64,000 bases of DNA. It comes from Epiperipatus broadwayi (Eukaryota; Onychophora; Udeonychophora; Euonychophora; Peripatidae). The translations under genes and the position numbers were made by a program. Positions 25,901 to 33,832 of this stretch are shown here, one piece after another. The notes below the pieces were generated by a model. The model did not search any database. It worked only from the letters and a program-made list of their open reading frames with translations, and was not told the origin of the DNA. Where the stretch lies: contig JAQFVV010000151.1 of assembly GCA_028023455.1 (NCBI GenBank), forward strand, positions 1,793,097-1,857,096, in the 5' to 3' direction. Position 1 is the first letter of the stretch; every line of letters begins with the position of its first letter.

Positions 25901-26581
25901 TATTCTATCTTCTATAAATTTGCCATCAAATAATGAAGAAAAAACAATTCTTTAAAAAAAATAGCAGAAGCTTTTTAATTCCCTCCTCCCCACCCACGCC
26001 CCAACCCACCAAAAACATACTGTTCTTTGGTAATAGTTTGCTGTTATTAAAACCAATCATTAGCTGTATGGATGTTTATCTGTCTGTCTTTTACCAAGAC
26101 TATAATCAAGATGGATTGTGCTGCCATCTCTTGATGCATATAGAAAAACTATTAGACTTAAAGTTCTTTCGTAACTTTTGTAATTTTTTCTTGTAGCTGT
26201 ATTTTATAAAATAATTCCTACACCAAGTCAACAAAATTTTAATTTTTGACTCATTTTTTAGGTTGAATTTGTTAGCGGAACAGTGAAAAAAGCCTTGGAT
26301 CCTGCAGGTGGACTTTCTTTTATTTTTGGCGTTTTATTTTATTTTTATTTCCTGTCTTGATTTTAATTTTGGCTTTTATTATTATTACAGATGATACAAA
26401 GAAGCGCAAAACTAAGTGGGATGTGGCATCAACCCAGCCATCAATTGTCTCTGTTCTGAAACCTATAGTAACAACATCTGTTCATAATGCTCCAGTCATA
26501 TCTGTATCAACAACAGCTTCAGGCACCAGAACGACTATTATTCCTGCAGTTGGAAATTTGGTGAAAAAACCTAGACTTTGA
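1851..26581 (+). CDS. SAP30BP: SAP30-binding protein (HCNGP), seven 3' coding exons
   Basis: A nuclear protein that binds SAP30 of the Sin3 histone deacetylase complex and is also implicated in pre-mRNA splicing. Seven exons (1851-1933, 4926-5017, 11578-11638, 16254-16305, 22540-22598, 26262-26307, 26391-26581) join in frame across GT-AG introns. Together they give about 195 residues of the HCNGP domain: the PPEPSGRCSNHLQ motif, the GMDMNAVIQKRKDFRNP block, IYEKLIELC, a DPHSW motif, a highly charged EKEKKERTK segment, and the typical KRKTKWD plus Thr/Ser-rich tail ending in VKKPRL. Human SAP30BP is about 308 residues, so the acidic N-terminal third is missing here. It should lie left of the window. 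Introns reach 6.5 kb and are full of repeats. Identification rests on motifs recognised by eye in the expected order. I am confident of the family. Confidence 0.95.
1934..4925 (+). other. SAP30BP intron A-B
   Basis: AT-rich intron with long A and T homopolymers, for example near 2225-2240, 2828-2845 and 3995-4010. I see no mobile element with coding potential or clean termini. Confidence 0.6.
4926..5017 (+). CDS. SAP30BP: SAP30BP exon B
   Basis: The exon is flanked by TTTTCTAG and GTATTT. It encodes 30 codons with the GMDMNAVIQKRKDFRNP block that is nearly invariant in HCNGP proteins, and ends with two bases of a split serine codon completed by exon C. Confidence 0.93.
7109..7769. repeat. 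Direct duplication, copy A
   Basis: About 660 bp repeated almost identically at 8822-9498. The two differ by a few substitutions and small indels, for example one extra GATA unit in copy A and a 14-bp insertion in copy A'. It flanks the LTR remnant between them. I recognise no element identity for the segment itself. Confidence 0.9.
7771..7995 (+). repeat. Minisatellite, ~28-bp unit
   Basis: About eight imperfect copies of a unit of the type GCAGACCAATTCGTTGGAGA with a short spacer, inside the truncated 5' LTR. The 3' LTR has a related but rearranged array near 8645-8740 with CATTCGTTGCAGAG-type units. The open frames across this region are by-products of the repeat. Confidence 0.8.
8224..8822 (+). 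mobile_element. 3' LTR, 599 bp
   Basis: Begins TGTGTAATG directly after a purine tract and ends ATATAACA. It shares its last ~80 bp with the truncated LTR ending at 8085. It is richer in G+C than its surroundings. The left-hand target duplication is lost in the rearrangement. Confidence 0.6.
8822..9498. repeat. Direct duplication, copy A'
   Basis: Second copy of the 7109-7769 segment. It begins exactly where the 3' LTR ends and is followed by unrelated intron sequence. The left copy begins right after unrelated intron sequence, so the locus reads A, LTR element, A'. Confidence 0.9.
10570..10945 (-). repeat. Tandem array of a LINE 3' end, ~100-bp unit
   Basis: Four degenerate units near 10580, 10680, 10778 and 10870. 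Each is the reverse complement of the RTE/CFDP2-like LINE terminus seen at 31690-31965 and 54060-54390, recognisable by the TTCATCTCATATGTGATCTT-type and CAACCATTATCAATC-type blocks. LINE-like sequence continues to about 11200 on the minus strand. Confidence 0.6.
11578..11638 (+). CDS. SAP30BP: SAP30BP exon C
   Basis: The acceptor is TTTGTAG and the donor CCAAAA|GTAAGA. The exon completes the split codon and gives the IYEKLIELCEIDQIGSN segment ending in CPK, which matches the IYEKLIQFC region of vertebrate SAP30BP. Confidence 0.92.
12299..13559. mobile_element. Long-TIR non-autonomous element, 1.26 kb
   Basis: About 59 bp at each end form imperfect inverted repeats (GGTACTAATCGGTACG... and ...CGTATCGATTAGTACC). 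Just inside the right end is a subterminal hairpin (13445-13520) that repeats the TTTCTCTGC end block. Internally, two homologous ~190-bp segments lie near 12640-12840 and 12900-13080. No transposase frame is present. The target duplication is ambiguous in the T/A-rich flanks, so I do not assign a superfamily. Confidence 0.7.
13846..14310. repeat. Dispersed inverted-repeat family, decayed copy
   Basis: Its first ~65 bp (AGTGAAAAGATGATTTG, then CCATCTCTGAATCAA) match the termini of the copies at 24640-25070 and 60236-61525. The right terminus is hard to place. A GATTCAAAAATGGGATTGCA stretch near 14292 may be what is left of it. Confidence 0.35.
14450..15560 (-). pseudogene. LINE relic with reverse transcriptase trace
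   Basis: On the minus strand a CFITFDKAFE stretch near 15240-15270 resembles RT motif A (F.DF.KAFD). Near 14600 a basic RRRKKLKNGLK...MTSNEYL stretch resembles the C-terminal tail of LINE polyproteins. Stops interrupt every frame. The clade is uncertain. Confidence 0.45.
15775..16130 (-). repeat. Hammerhead repeat family, copy 1
   Basis: Carries the family landmarks in order: CTCCATACAGTAG and CACTCAGTGCAAGCC, GCATAAAATCCCTATCTAG, the ribozyme block, CCTCCAGCAGCCACC and TCATATAGATCTGAACTC. It lies about 130 bp upstream of SAP30BP exon D. Confidence 0.75.
15885..15926 (-). ncRNA. Hammerhead ribozyme candidate, copy 1
   Basis: Minus strand: UCCUCA, CUGAUGA, 13-nt stem II region (AGC/GCU, loop CACAA), GAA, ACUAGU, C17, UGGAGA. 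The core is intact. Helix I has one mismatch relative to the family consensus UGGGGA. The predicted cleavage site is after the GUC. Confidence 0.6.
16254..16305 (+). CDS. SAP30BP: SAP30BP exon D
   Basis: A 52-nt exon with TTTTTTCAG acceptor and GTATTA donor. It encodes SFYDPHSW...SFYEEL, equivalent to the FDPHGW...YYEAL motif. Hammerhead-family repeats lie about 130 bp upstream and 310 bp downstream. Confidence 0.92.
16618..16965. repeat. Hammerhead repeat family, copy 2 (fold-back form)
   Basis: The left half (16618-16800) is a standard copy. The right half (16805-16925) is an inverted copy of its first ~105 bp, so the element folds back on itself. It ends with GTTTTGCCTGTTTTAA followed by the inverted ATGAGCAAGCATAAGAAAT terminal block. 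Confidence 0.75.
16728..16769 (-). ncRNA. Decayed hammerhead, copy 2
   Basis: The core reads CUGACGA instead of CUGAUGA and the first helix I pair is lost. GAA, ACUAGU and the GUC triplet remain. Confidence 0.4.
16940..17140 (+). mobile_element. RTE/CFDP2-like LINE 3' end fragment
   Basis: Matches the 3' termini at 31690-31965 and 54060-54390 (CCCAGGAGATTATAAAAG, ATATATGAGATGGATGAATG, TTTTCATCCTGCAG). Only the last ~200 bp are present, as expected for 5'-truncated LINE copies. Confidence 0.6.
18745..19005. repeat. Hammerhead repeat family, copy 3
   Basis: This copy begins in the block TCACATGATCACTATTTCTT that other copies have at their end, runs through AAACAGACAAAATTCTCCAT into a normal start, and closes with an inverted CTTGCACTGAGTGGCAC block. 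Its start point is permuted relative to copy 1. Confidence 0.75.
18898..18939 (-). ncRNA. Decayed hammerhead, copy 3
   Basis: The last core base is changed (CUGAUGU). The helix III region is ACUCGU and still gives GUC. Helix I has one mismatch. Confidence 0.4.
19220..19395 (-). repeat. Hammerhead repeat family, copy 4 (short)
   Basis: A 5' part copy from GAGGCAAAACTCTCCATG to GAGAGCACTGCATC. Everything beyond the ribozyme block is missing. Confidence 0.7.
19331..19366 (-). ncRNA. Hammerhead with deleted stem II, copy 4
   Basis: Helix I (UCCUCA with UGGGGA) and GAA-ACUAGU-C are at consensus, but six bases are lost across the end of the core and stem II. Confidence 0.4.
20165..20192. repeat. 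(CATA)n microsatellite
   Basis: Short run of CATA repeats, about six units. Confidence 0.8.
20200..21350 (-). pseudogene. LINE reverse transcriptase relic
   Basis: The minus strand near 21110-21260 reads ETQCGFRKSRSNLDIFFLAK followed by QMQK, and after a stop FDLVKAFD. This is the QCGFR.gR.t.DmiF..rQ.Q and F.DL.KAFD signature of a non-LTR RT. Near 20490-20600 a FPKRMFYGKLEH stretch fits the C-terminal RIPK..FYGEL motif of the same kind of element. Many stops and frameshifts are present, so it is dead. Confidence 0.65.
21860..21893 (-). ncRNA. Independent hammerhead ribozyme candidate
   Basis: Minus strand: AGGAUU, CUGAUGA, a 7-nt stem II region (AUUAGCU, little pairing), GAA, the palindromic AAUU, C17, AAUCUU. 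Helix I pairs over 6 bp with one G-U. The triplet is UUC. Its helix I and helix III sequences differ from the main family, so this is a separate lineage. The weak stem II is the main doubt. Confidence 0.45.
22325..22395 (-). repeat. tRNA-Lys-like SINE head or pseudogene
   Basis: The minus strand has CCCCGGCTAGCTCAGTTGG, matching the tRNA-Lys acceptor, D-arm and A box, and 70 bases on a CCCACATTGGGC 3' side resembling the tRNA-Lys end. The B box is degraded and the anticodon arm is not intact, so it is a tRNA-derived repeat rather than a working tRNA. Confidence 0.55.
22540..22598 (+). CDS. SAP30BP: SAP30BP exon E
   Basis: The acceptor is TTTTTGTAG and the donor ACTAAA|GTAATT. It encodes the charged helix AKVQKAEMDKREKEKKERTK, matching AKAQKIEMDKLEKAKKERTK in vertebrates. 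Confidence 0.93.
23625..23728 (+). mobile_element. tRNA-derived SINE with 14-bp target duplication
   Basis: A 104-bp insertion flanked by perfect direct repeats AACTATTGGCACTA (23611-23624 and 23729-23742). Bases 23630-23712 look like a tRNA: GCATTGG and CCGATGC ends pair as an acceptor stem, and there is a TTCG-type T loop and B box (GGGTTCGCGTCCC). The GCATTGGTGGT start resembles tRNA-Gly. The anticodon arm is enlarged. A short A-rich tail follows. The duplication length and tail indicate LINE-type retrotransposition. Confidence 0.8.
24275..24513. repeat. Near-perfect palindrome (fold-back element)
   Basis: Two arms of about 110 bp, 24275-24385 and 24396-24513, are reverse complements with few mismatches, separated by a short centre containing GGAAAAGACCGAATGG. 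The arms include GGCATTCTG-like and CTTTATCATGTGTTTGAAG blocks. A fold-back MITE is the simplest reading, with no transposase and no clear target duplication. Confidence 0.85.
24640..25070. mobile_element. Dispersed inverted-repeat element, copy 2
   Basis: The left end (GAAAAGATAACTGCCTC ... TCATTTCCGAATC) and right end (GATGGTACTGCAAGAAG ... CATCTTTTCATTGGGAT) are inverted copies of one ~65-bp terminus shared with 60236-61525 and 13846. No coding sequence. It contains a perfect 55-bp tandem duplication. Confidence 0.65.
24898..25007. repeat. Exact 55-bp tandem duplication
   Basis: Two copies of a unit starting GTTGGGGTATCCGTGAATAG with period 55, and no differences seen between them. Confidence 0.9.
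26262..26307 (+). CDS. SAP30BP: SAP30BP exon F
   Basis: The acceptor is TTTTTTAG and the donor CTGCAG|GTGGAC. It encodes VEFVSGTVKKALDPA, aligned with IEFVTGTKKG, plus one base of the next codon. The following intron is only 83 bp, by far the shortest of the gene. Confidence 0.9.
26391..26581 (+). CDS. SAP30BP: SAP30BP terminal coding exon
   Basis: It starts after ATTATTACAG, completes an Asp codon, and runs through KKRKTKWD, a Thr/Ser/Val-rich stretch, TTASGTRTTIIPAVGNLVKK and PRL to a TGA. The tail matches SAP30BP (TTSASGSKTTVISAVGTIVKK). Confidence 0.95.
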
Positions 26582-27090
26582 CAGAAACCATTCCCTAGAA
26601 AATCAAAATTTTTTGTACATATTCATAAGATATTAAACTTTTTAATTTTTTCTTTTTCATATGTCTTGAATATTATTTACAAACATATTTAATCTCTTTA
26701 TCCAAATTATTATTCTTATTTAAAGAAAAAAGATTCTGAAAGTAGTAAGAATATTATCTTCTTTATTTTGCTTTCATGTGTTAAGGTGCAGTTTTTTTTT
26801 TAGTCTCATATCTTTGTGGTTTTATATTGGAATATGAAAATCCTAGGCTGTTTCTGACAGAGATAAAATTACAGTAAATTCCTCCACTCTGGAAAGGAGA
26901 AATCAATGTACATAACCCAACCAGAAAATGAAAATTCGTACAGAAAAAATATGTAATGCAAGCACGTATATGCAAAATTTTATTTAAAGTTGGAAATGGA
27001 ATACTTTATTTTAAAAAAGTATAACGTACTGTCTACTCTAATGTGAAATAAAGAACACCAATAAAAATTTATTAATATCACGGATTCTCT
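26582..27090 (+). promoter_or_regulatory. SAP30BP 3' UTR and poly(A) signals
   Basis: An ATTAAA lies near 26631, and two canonical AATAAA hexamers at 27047-27052 and 27060-27065. The distal pair would give a 3' UTR of about 500 nt. Confidence 0.5.
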
Positions 27091-28570
27091 TCTTTACTGC
27101 ACATTTGTTACATTATGCTTGGTGAAGAGGATGTCATTTTTTATAAGAGGCCTGGTAGTTTTCATCAGATCAATCCAAATTTTTGTAGGACTTATTCATT
27201 ACCTTCTTATTAGGAATGGTTAATATTTGATTATTAAGTAGCATTATTGATTATGGATCAGTTAATTAAAAAAAAAGTGATAAGCTTATTTGGGAACTTT
27301 TCAGTTCGAAGAACTCTTCTTTGTTCCAAATGAATAATGACAAATTGATAATTTTCTGGCATAAATCCAAAAATTTATTTTGGAAAGAGTTGTCTTTAGT
27401 TGAATATAAAAGCAATCAGTCTAGTTTTTTATTTAATATTTTAAATCTTATTTCAGTCTTATTTATCAATCCACTGCAGAATTGACAAATGATATAGAGT
27501 TTATGATATTTAGTTTCCCTATGTCTCGTAGGAGTTCAAGTCAGACAATTGTGCTGCTTCATTTAGTCTAGTGCTATAATAGTTTTGAATCTCAAATCCT
27601 TATAACATTAATTGATGTTGTATTCATGCGTATGCTCTTCATATGTGTAGCAATTTTAATTTTCTTGATGTACAAAATGTCCGCCCAGACGAAAGTGAAA
27701 CCAAAATCAGTATGTATGTAATCAAACTATAGAAATCACTGAAGTTAGTGGCCACAAGCTCATTTAAACTAAAAAGTATATGGACAAACTGCATTTACCC
27801 TCATTCTAGAAGATTATACTTTATATTAAGCAGATGAACATAATAGGGACTTTAGTGTTACTAGTGTGTAGCCAAGAATTAAAGGGAGTTTTAATTGGTA
27901 ACTTTTTTGAAGTATTTGAAAGAGAGATGATCTTGGCTACATATGTAGAGTTAGTTCATATTTTGAATTATTTTTAGGTATGATAATTAAACATATTTGG
28001 AGTATATCAACACTTAAAAAATGTATAATCTAATCATACAGATATAGTTCTCTAATAAATAGTAGAGGTGCGCACTTGGAGCACATTTACTGTTTGGTAG
28101 CAGTGACCACAGAATGCTCATGAACTCTGAATGGGGATCTGAACTGCCACAGTTTTTGCAGTCTTGATTGCAACAAGCTCAGGTTGCCAAGTAGTAGAAT
28201 ATTGAGCCAACAAAATATGGTACTATGTTATATATATAGATGATTTTGCCTACTTGCGCCCTATTGCCAAATCTTGCTCATCAGCATTTTTATGAAAAAT
28301 ATGCTGCTTCACTATTAAGCATGTAATCATTAACAATGAAGTTTAACGCCTATCCATTTCCAGGAAAATATCTTGATAGGAATTTTGTAGTGGAATAATG
28401 CATGACTATATGTTATCTGAAGGTGTAGTGATAACTTAAGCTTTAATCTGGGTTGAACATGATTTTTTAAAATAATTTTTAGGCCCAAGATTTTTGCTAG
28501 TTTAGTCCATGGCATACTTAGTTAACCATCCAATTATTGGGAAACAAATGGATATTTAATTTTAGCTACA
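27091..28570. other. Intergenic, nothing recognised
   Basis: AT-rich sequence between SAP30BP and a LINE relic. I see no exon-like run, RNA gene or repeat termini. Confidence 0.5.
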
Positions 28571-28574
28571 CATT

Positions 28575-30010
28575 GTATTGATGAACTTTACCGGAATCAT
28601 TTAGTTCCATTCCTTAAGACGAATACTCTTCCTTGCCTTCTAAATAACCTTCGCCCAATTTCTATCTTCTTATTAAAATTATCGAATCCATCATAAAGGA
28701 TAAGATTAAACCTAATATACTCCCTTCAATTTCAGAATATCAACTTACAAAGAAAAGTGTCTCCATCTCTGATGCCATCACGCTTTGTAGAATTATAATT
28801 ATATCACAGCTTCAAAGAAAACTATCCCCTTCGCAATGCAGATAGATATTTAATCTGCCTTTGATACTGTTGCCATTAATTCTCATTGAATTGTTACAAC
28901 CTTATAACATACCTATTACTATCTTCTAAATATTAGCTAACCTATTGACAAATGGAGAAATTTTTTATTACTCTCAACTCTCTTCCGCAAGGATCACCAT
29001 TAAGTGCTTTAATTTTAAGCTTATATTAAATAGAAAATTTCTGGTATTCATGTCCCAATGATTAGTAGAGCTAGCAAACATAACCTTTATGAATGATCTT
29101 GTTGTCTTCTTCCCCCTCCAAGAAATATTTATATTCACTTATCTCCGTTCTTGAAAGGTACAATGCTAGTTTTAAATTTCAATTTAATCTTGATAAATCA
29201 TCCACATGGAATGTCTTCTCAAATTAGAGTATTTTGTCCCCCTTTACTGTATTTCCACACAACTTTCTTGGCTATCCTATCTACAAATCAATAAACCCCA
29301 TGAATATGTCAATTCAGAGCTTGCTCCATCTATTGGAAAATCATAAACCTCCTATCCAAAGCATACTTGTCATTTCATGCAAAAGTGTCTTCTCAAATTA
29401 GAGTATTTTGTCCCCCTTTACTGTATTTCCACACAACTTTCTTGGCTATCCTATCTACAAATCAATAAACCCCATGAATATGTCAATTCAGAGCTTGCTC
29501 CATCTATTGGAAAATCATAAACCTCCTATCCAAAGCATACTTGTCATTTCATGCAAAAGTCTCTTTAATATCTTCATCTTTCCAAAAGTGACCTACTGTA
29601 TGCTAATCATTAGTCTTACCAATGCATTTAGGAAGAAGATAAATTCACTCTGTTCCAAATTAATTTGGAATAAAAAACTTATCAGTGTTAGAACAATGAA
29701 TAGGCAAACCAAAGATAATGATCTCTCACTTCACTCAATTCCCATCTTCGTCCAGAAATCATTTAGTTCAATATTTAAATTTATATCCATGTACTCTGGT
29801 GCTATAAAATTTGTCCAGATTATGATATATCCCCCATCCAGGAGTGATAAGCTTTTGGGAGGCTTGTAATATGACTCGTAATACCACTCAATCACTATCT
29901 CTGCTTAATCTCAATAAATCATTTCACAATTCAGACTTTGGCTTCTAGAACCAAAATACCTTTATTATTTTGTAAAAAGTAATCTTGAAACTCTGCTTAC
30001 TAATCAGTAC
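28575..30010 (+). pseudogene. L1/Tx1-like LINE reverse transcriptase relic
   Basis: Translated in shifting frames: an NLRPIS motif near 28650, PQGSPLSALILSLY (RT motif B) near 28985, FQFNLDKSSTWNVFS near 29180 and FLGYPIYK near 29260. After these comes a 153-codon open stretch (29408-29869) with FRKKINSLCSKLIWNKK, typical of the L1/Tx1 region after the RT. The catalytic YADD block is not intact and stops are frequent. Confidence 0.65.
29213..29560 (+). repeat. Exact 174-bp tandem duplication inside the LINE relic
   Basis: 29213-29386 is repeated directly as 29387-29560 with no differences seen. It covers the FLGY motif and following sequence, so it postdates the decay of the element or is an assembly artefact. 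Confidence 0.9.
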
Positions 30011-31685
30011 TTGTCACAAAGAATGATATATGCTAATATTAACCCTATTTGCTCTCTTCCATAAATCAGAAGAACCAACGCTTGAGAAAGTATAAACGAT
30101 GTTAAATATTGATGTAATTTTATTTCTTATTATACTTTTGTATTAACCAGGATCATTATCCATCATCAATGCATATTAGAACCTTTTATTAACCATATTT
30201 TATGTTTCTTAAATAATAACAATACAGTTTTTTTAAAAATACTTTTTTTAGCCTTCATATGGACCTCCTAGTTACAATATTTACATTAGCATTTCAAAAT
30301 AACAATGGGGTTATGGCCTGGACTGTTCTTTAAATGACTATTGTTTTGAAATGAATTAGAACTTATTGCAACCATGAATGCAAATACTGATTAAACATTA
30401 TTATTACCTATTAGTTCTACCCTTATAAAACTAATACAAAGACAAAATAAATTCCTTGCTCAGCTTTAAGATATTTATTTACTTTAAAAATACAATTTAG
30501 AGCAGTGTTTATTTAAAATGATTTATTTCACTGCATGATTTAGTAGAATGGAATCCTAGCTTTATCATAGGTAAATATATGATTAATGAATATTTAAAAG
30601 ATAATTAAATGATATTGTGCATTTTCATCACCTAGAACTTTTTATCTCCAAATACTAAATTTAGAGGTAGTTTAATTAATACAAAAATATGTAAACAAAT
30701 TAGAAGAATTTTATGAAGCTAGAAAAATAGATGTGCAAATCATACAATAATATTCATTTAAAAAAATGTATACATTGAACAAAGTAAATTGATTTATGCA
30801 AAGTAATAATCATGTGTGATTTGGTGCAATGGAAGAGGGATGCATTCTAAGGGTCAAGGTTCATGTATTTTTGCTTTCTGGTGCTTGCTTATAAATTTCC
30901 GATGCTATTCTACCATTATACCAAAACATATGGAACCTAATAAACAGTAGCCCTTGCATTGGCATTGTTAATCAAAACACATGCATTTAAATGAACTGCT
31001 AGTCTCATCCATATTAATGCATAGAGAAAACTACAACTTTTCATTCCATAACAGGGATTTCATCGGGTAACCTTGGAAATTAACATCAACTCCTCTGCTA
31101 TATGAACATCATGACGTAATATTTAAATTAGAAATGTGTGATTCTATTCAAGATTAAATCTCTGAAACTGGTTACTATTTGTAATTTCTATATAAAAATA
31201 CATTTTCCAGGAGTTTTAAAAACTCGTTCAGCTATCTCTTGGATAGATCCATGCATTTTTAATTACAATATTAAAATATATTAATATACAGAGGGGGGAG
31301 GTACTGATATTAATTTCCAGGGTCACCAAATAAAATTTCTATTCCGAAATGGTGCATAGTAATGGATTATTGTTGTTTTTCTTTATGCATTAATATGAAT
31401 GACTAGCTACTTATTTACATGCTTAAGTGTGGTTTGATTAATCACTTGTTACATACGTTCAAGTGTTTTGACATCAATTTCAGATGTATTACTTATGACA
31501 GTATTTTATAATCATGAAAATTAATGTTGAGTATACTGATATATACATTGTGTTTTCGATCTCTTCTTGTTACTCCCGACATGCATTTTTCCATACTTCT
31601 TTGAGTGGTCTGAAATCTATTGCTCTTCTATTAAGTGTCTAAGTCTCAGATCCATAAGTAAGAACTGGTAAAACACATTTGTATG
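30011..31685. other. Intergenic, nothing recognised
   Basis: AT-rich intergenic sequence without features I can support. Confidence 0.5.
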
Positions 31686-31689
31686 GGTA

Positions 31690-31970
31690 AGAGGACAAAC
31701 AGGTGTTACTGACCTCATTGAAAAAATTAAAAGATTGAAGTGGAGTTGGGCTGGACATATTGCGAGAAGAGATGATAATAGATGGACAATTGAAATCTTA
31801 AACTGGATTCCAAGAGATTGTAAAAGAGCCACATATGAGATGGATGGATGAAATAAGAAAGTGTGCAAGAATGATATGGAGAAGAGAAGTTAAAGATCGG
31901 AGATGGATTGAACTTGGAGAGACCTTCATCCTGCAGAGGATTGATAATGGTTGACGATGGTGATATTGAT
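31690..31970 (+). mobile_element. RTE/CFDP2-like LINE 3' end
   Basis: Plus-strand translation gives TDLIEKIKRLKW followed by SWAGHIARRDDNRWTIEILN and WIPRDCKRATYEM. This is the conserved K.W.WAGH.AR..DNRW...L.W.PRD tail of CFDP2-type LINEs. It ends in a TTCATCCTGCAGAGGATTGA block shared with the other copies. Confidence 0.7.
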
Positions 31971-32153
31971 GTATTCATAATTTTTTTATATTTCTGATAT
32001 ATTTAAATGAGTATAATATTTCTTCAAAACTTGGTATTTTCCCCCCACAAAATCAAATCAAGTTTTTAAAAACAAATTTCTTTTCCTATTGGTTGTATAT
32101 GTGATAAAGTTTTTAGACACACTATATTGTATCATCATTTCATTCCACTATAG

Positions 32154-32986
32154 CAAGAGTGGGAAACTTCTGGCCCATAGGCCAAATCCAGACCTAGAAA
32201 ACTCTCAATATGGCTATCAGATATTTTCACAAACATATATAAAACAGACCTGTATAAACCTTCTACAATGATGAATTAAGAATCAAATAAAATATTTATT
32301 TTCTCGAGTACAATTTTTCTCCCTATTCATTTTATCAGAGGTGCAATACTGCAACAAATTATTTATATTGTGTGGTCTCTCTGATTACGGATTTAATTTA
32401 TGATGCCAAGAGCATTTTGCTTGTTTTAATGTGATAACTAGCAAAAGTAAAACCTGAAATTTTTATTTCATTTTATTATTTGCTCTCCATAATGAGAATG
32501 GCTATATGGAGTAACATTGACACAGAAAATCGCCTATTTGAAAAAAAAAATGGACCAAAGCATTCAGTGAGAGCAAGTTATTTAAAAAAAAAAAACCCAG
32601 AAAATTTGAAAACATTTTCTGAAAGGAAGTCTATAAAAGACTGCATCCGATTTGCAATAAAATTAACCGGTCCAGAACATAACAAGAAATTTGAGAATAT
32701 GGGTCACGAAGATAGATTCAAGGCAAATCAGAAAAATTGTCATTGAATGTGGAACAGTCATAATGATATTTTTAATTCACAAAAAATTTATGGTTCCCAT
32801 TTAAAAAGGGAAAGTTGAAATTGTCCTGCCAGTTGAAAAAGTTGCCCACTTTTAATAATTAGAAGTAAATTAATTAATATTTTGATCAAATATACTAAGC
32901 TAATTTTTAAATCGATAATTTTGAGGCCCATGAATGAGATTATAAATATCCAAATGGCCCTTGGTGGAAAAAGATTACCATTCCTG
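32154..32986. mobile_element. hAT-like element with 8-bp target duplication
   Basis: An 833-bp element flanked by CACTATAG at 32146-32153 and 32987-32994. The ends (CAAGAGTGGGAAACTTCTGG on the left, the complement of ...GATTACCATTCCTG on the right) are loosely inverted and of the C.gaGTGG.AAaC type common in hAT transposons. An 88-codon open stretch (32480-32746) rich in Lys could be transposase debris, but I do not recognise it. Confidence 0.7.
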
Positions 32987-32994
32987 CACTATAG

Positions 32995-33240
32995 GATGAA
33001 GATCTTTCCAAATTTAATCCAGTTTCTCTTATCATTATATCACACCAGAAAACTTTTTTATTGCATTCATCTATTTCATGGCTCCTAGATCTTTTTTAAA
33101 ACTTTCGATTGTCTATCTATTAACATTTCTTTTAGCAATATCTCCAGCCCAGTTTCATCTCAGTCTCTTAATTCTTTTAGAACATATACACATCTCTTGG
33201 GGAGATAAATTGCTACTGCTGAGGGCAAATGTAGTGACTG
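32995..33240 (-). mobile_element. RTE/CFDP2-like LINE 3' end, inverted copy
   Basis: Reverse-complement match to the 31690-31970 terminus (GGATGAAGATCTTTCC, CAGCCCAGTTTCATCTCAGT). The hAT element inserted at its edge, splitting GTTG...CACTATAG from the rest. Confidence 0.6.
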
Positions 33241-33635
33241 GGTGGTTACAAATAATATTTGTATCACTAACGAGAGATTGCTGATCTTTTAATACAATTT
33301 TTTCTAGTATTCCAATTTTAGAGCAACAAAATAAATTTAATTATTAATGAGATCATACATCTTTAAAAAAGTGGAAAATGTTAGAGAACATTTGTACTTT
33401 CGTCTAATTAAGCCAACTTATTTTTAGAAAAATAAACACAATAATTTAAATTATTAGGCCAGTTATAAGCTGAAGAGATAGATTCCGGGATTAACTTTCA
33501 GTTAAGCAAAAAAATTGGTCCATTAATAATTTATCCATTGTGATCAATCATCACTTAGGTACTCAAATGTTACTGTTGTGTTTGGTCTGAATTGCATGTT
33601 TCAGGTTCAAACCAGCAGTGACATCAATAAAAATA
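33241..33635. other. Short stretch left of the gypsy element
   Basis: AT-rich sequence with no recognisable gene. Its right end supplies the TGAAC target site of the gypsy insertion. Confidence 0.5.
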
Positions 33636-33640
33636 TGAAC

Positions 33641-33832
33641 TGTTGTGTATCACGAATACAAATAAACACAACAACACTTTACTAGTTAATCATTTATTAC
33701 TATTACTATACATAATGCTTATAAATACTAGGGAAGCATAATCACTGTGCTAACATGGCTGCCCTCTGTAGTCTCGCAGTTGCGATAATATTCATTCTGC
33801 AGTAACTGTGACGTCACCACGAATACACTACA
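33641..33832 (-). repeat. 3' LTR of gypsy element
   Basis: 192 bp. On the minus strand it begins TGTAGTGTATTCGTGG, carries the palindrome TGACGTCA near its start, a TATTTATAAG TATA-like box, an AATAAA, and ends GATACACAACA. The TGTAG start supplies the stop codon of pol. Confidence 0.95.
33809..33816. promoter_or_regulatory. CRE/ATF-type palindrome in LTR
   Basis: TGACGTCA, repeated at 38027-38034 in the other LTR. This is the consensus site of CREB/ATF bZIP factors. It sits about 20 bp from the LTR edge, so a regulatory role is plausible but inferred. Confidence 0.4.

Larger units (their letters stand above)
22599..26261 (+). other. SAP30BP intron E-F
   Basis: Holds the tRNA-type SINE (23625-23728), the palindrome 24275-24513 and the dispersed repeat 24640-25070. 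The rest is AT-rich without recognisable content. Confidence 0.6.

Noticed and set aside
28270-28300. Minus-strand CTGATGA near 28285
   Set aside because: No GAA at a suitable distance. The same is true of minus-strand hits near 27170 and 52125.
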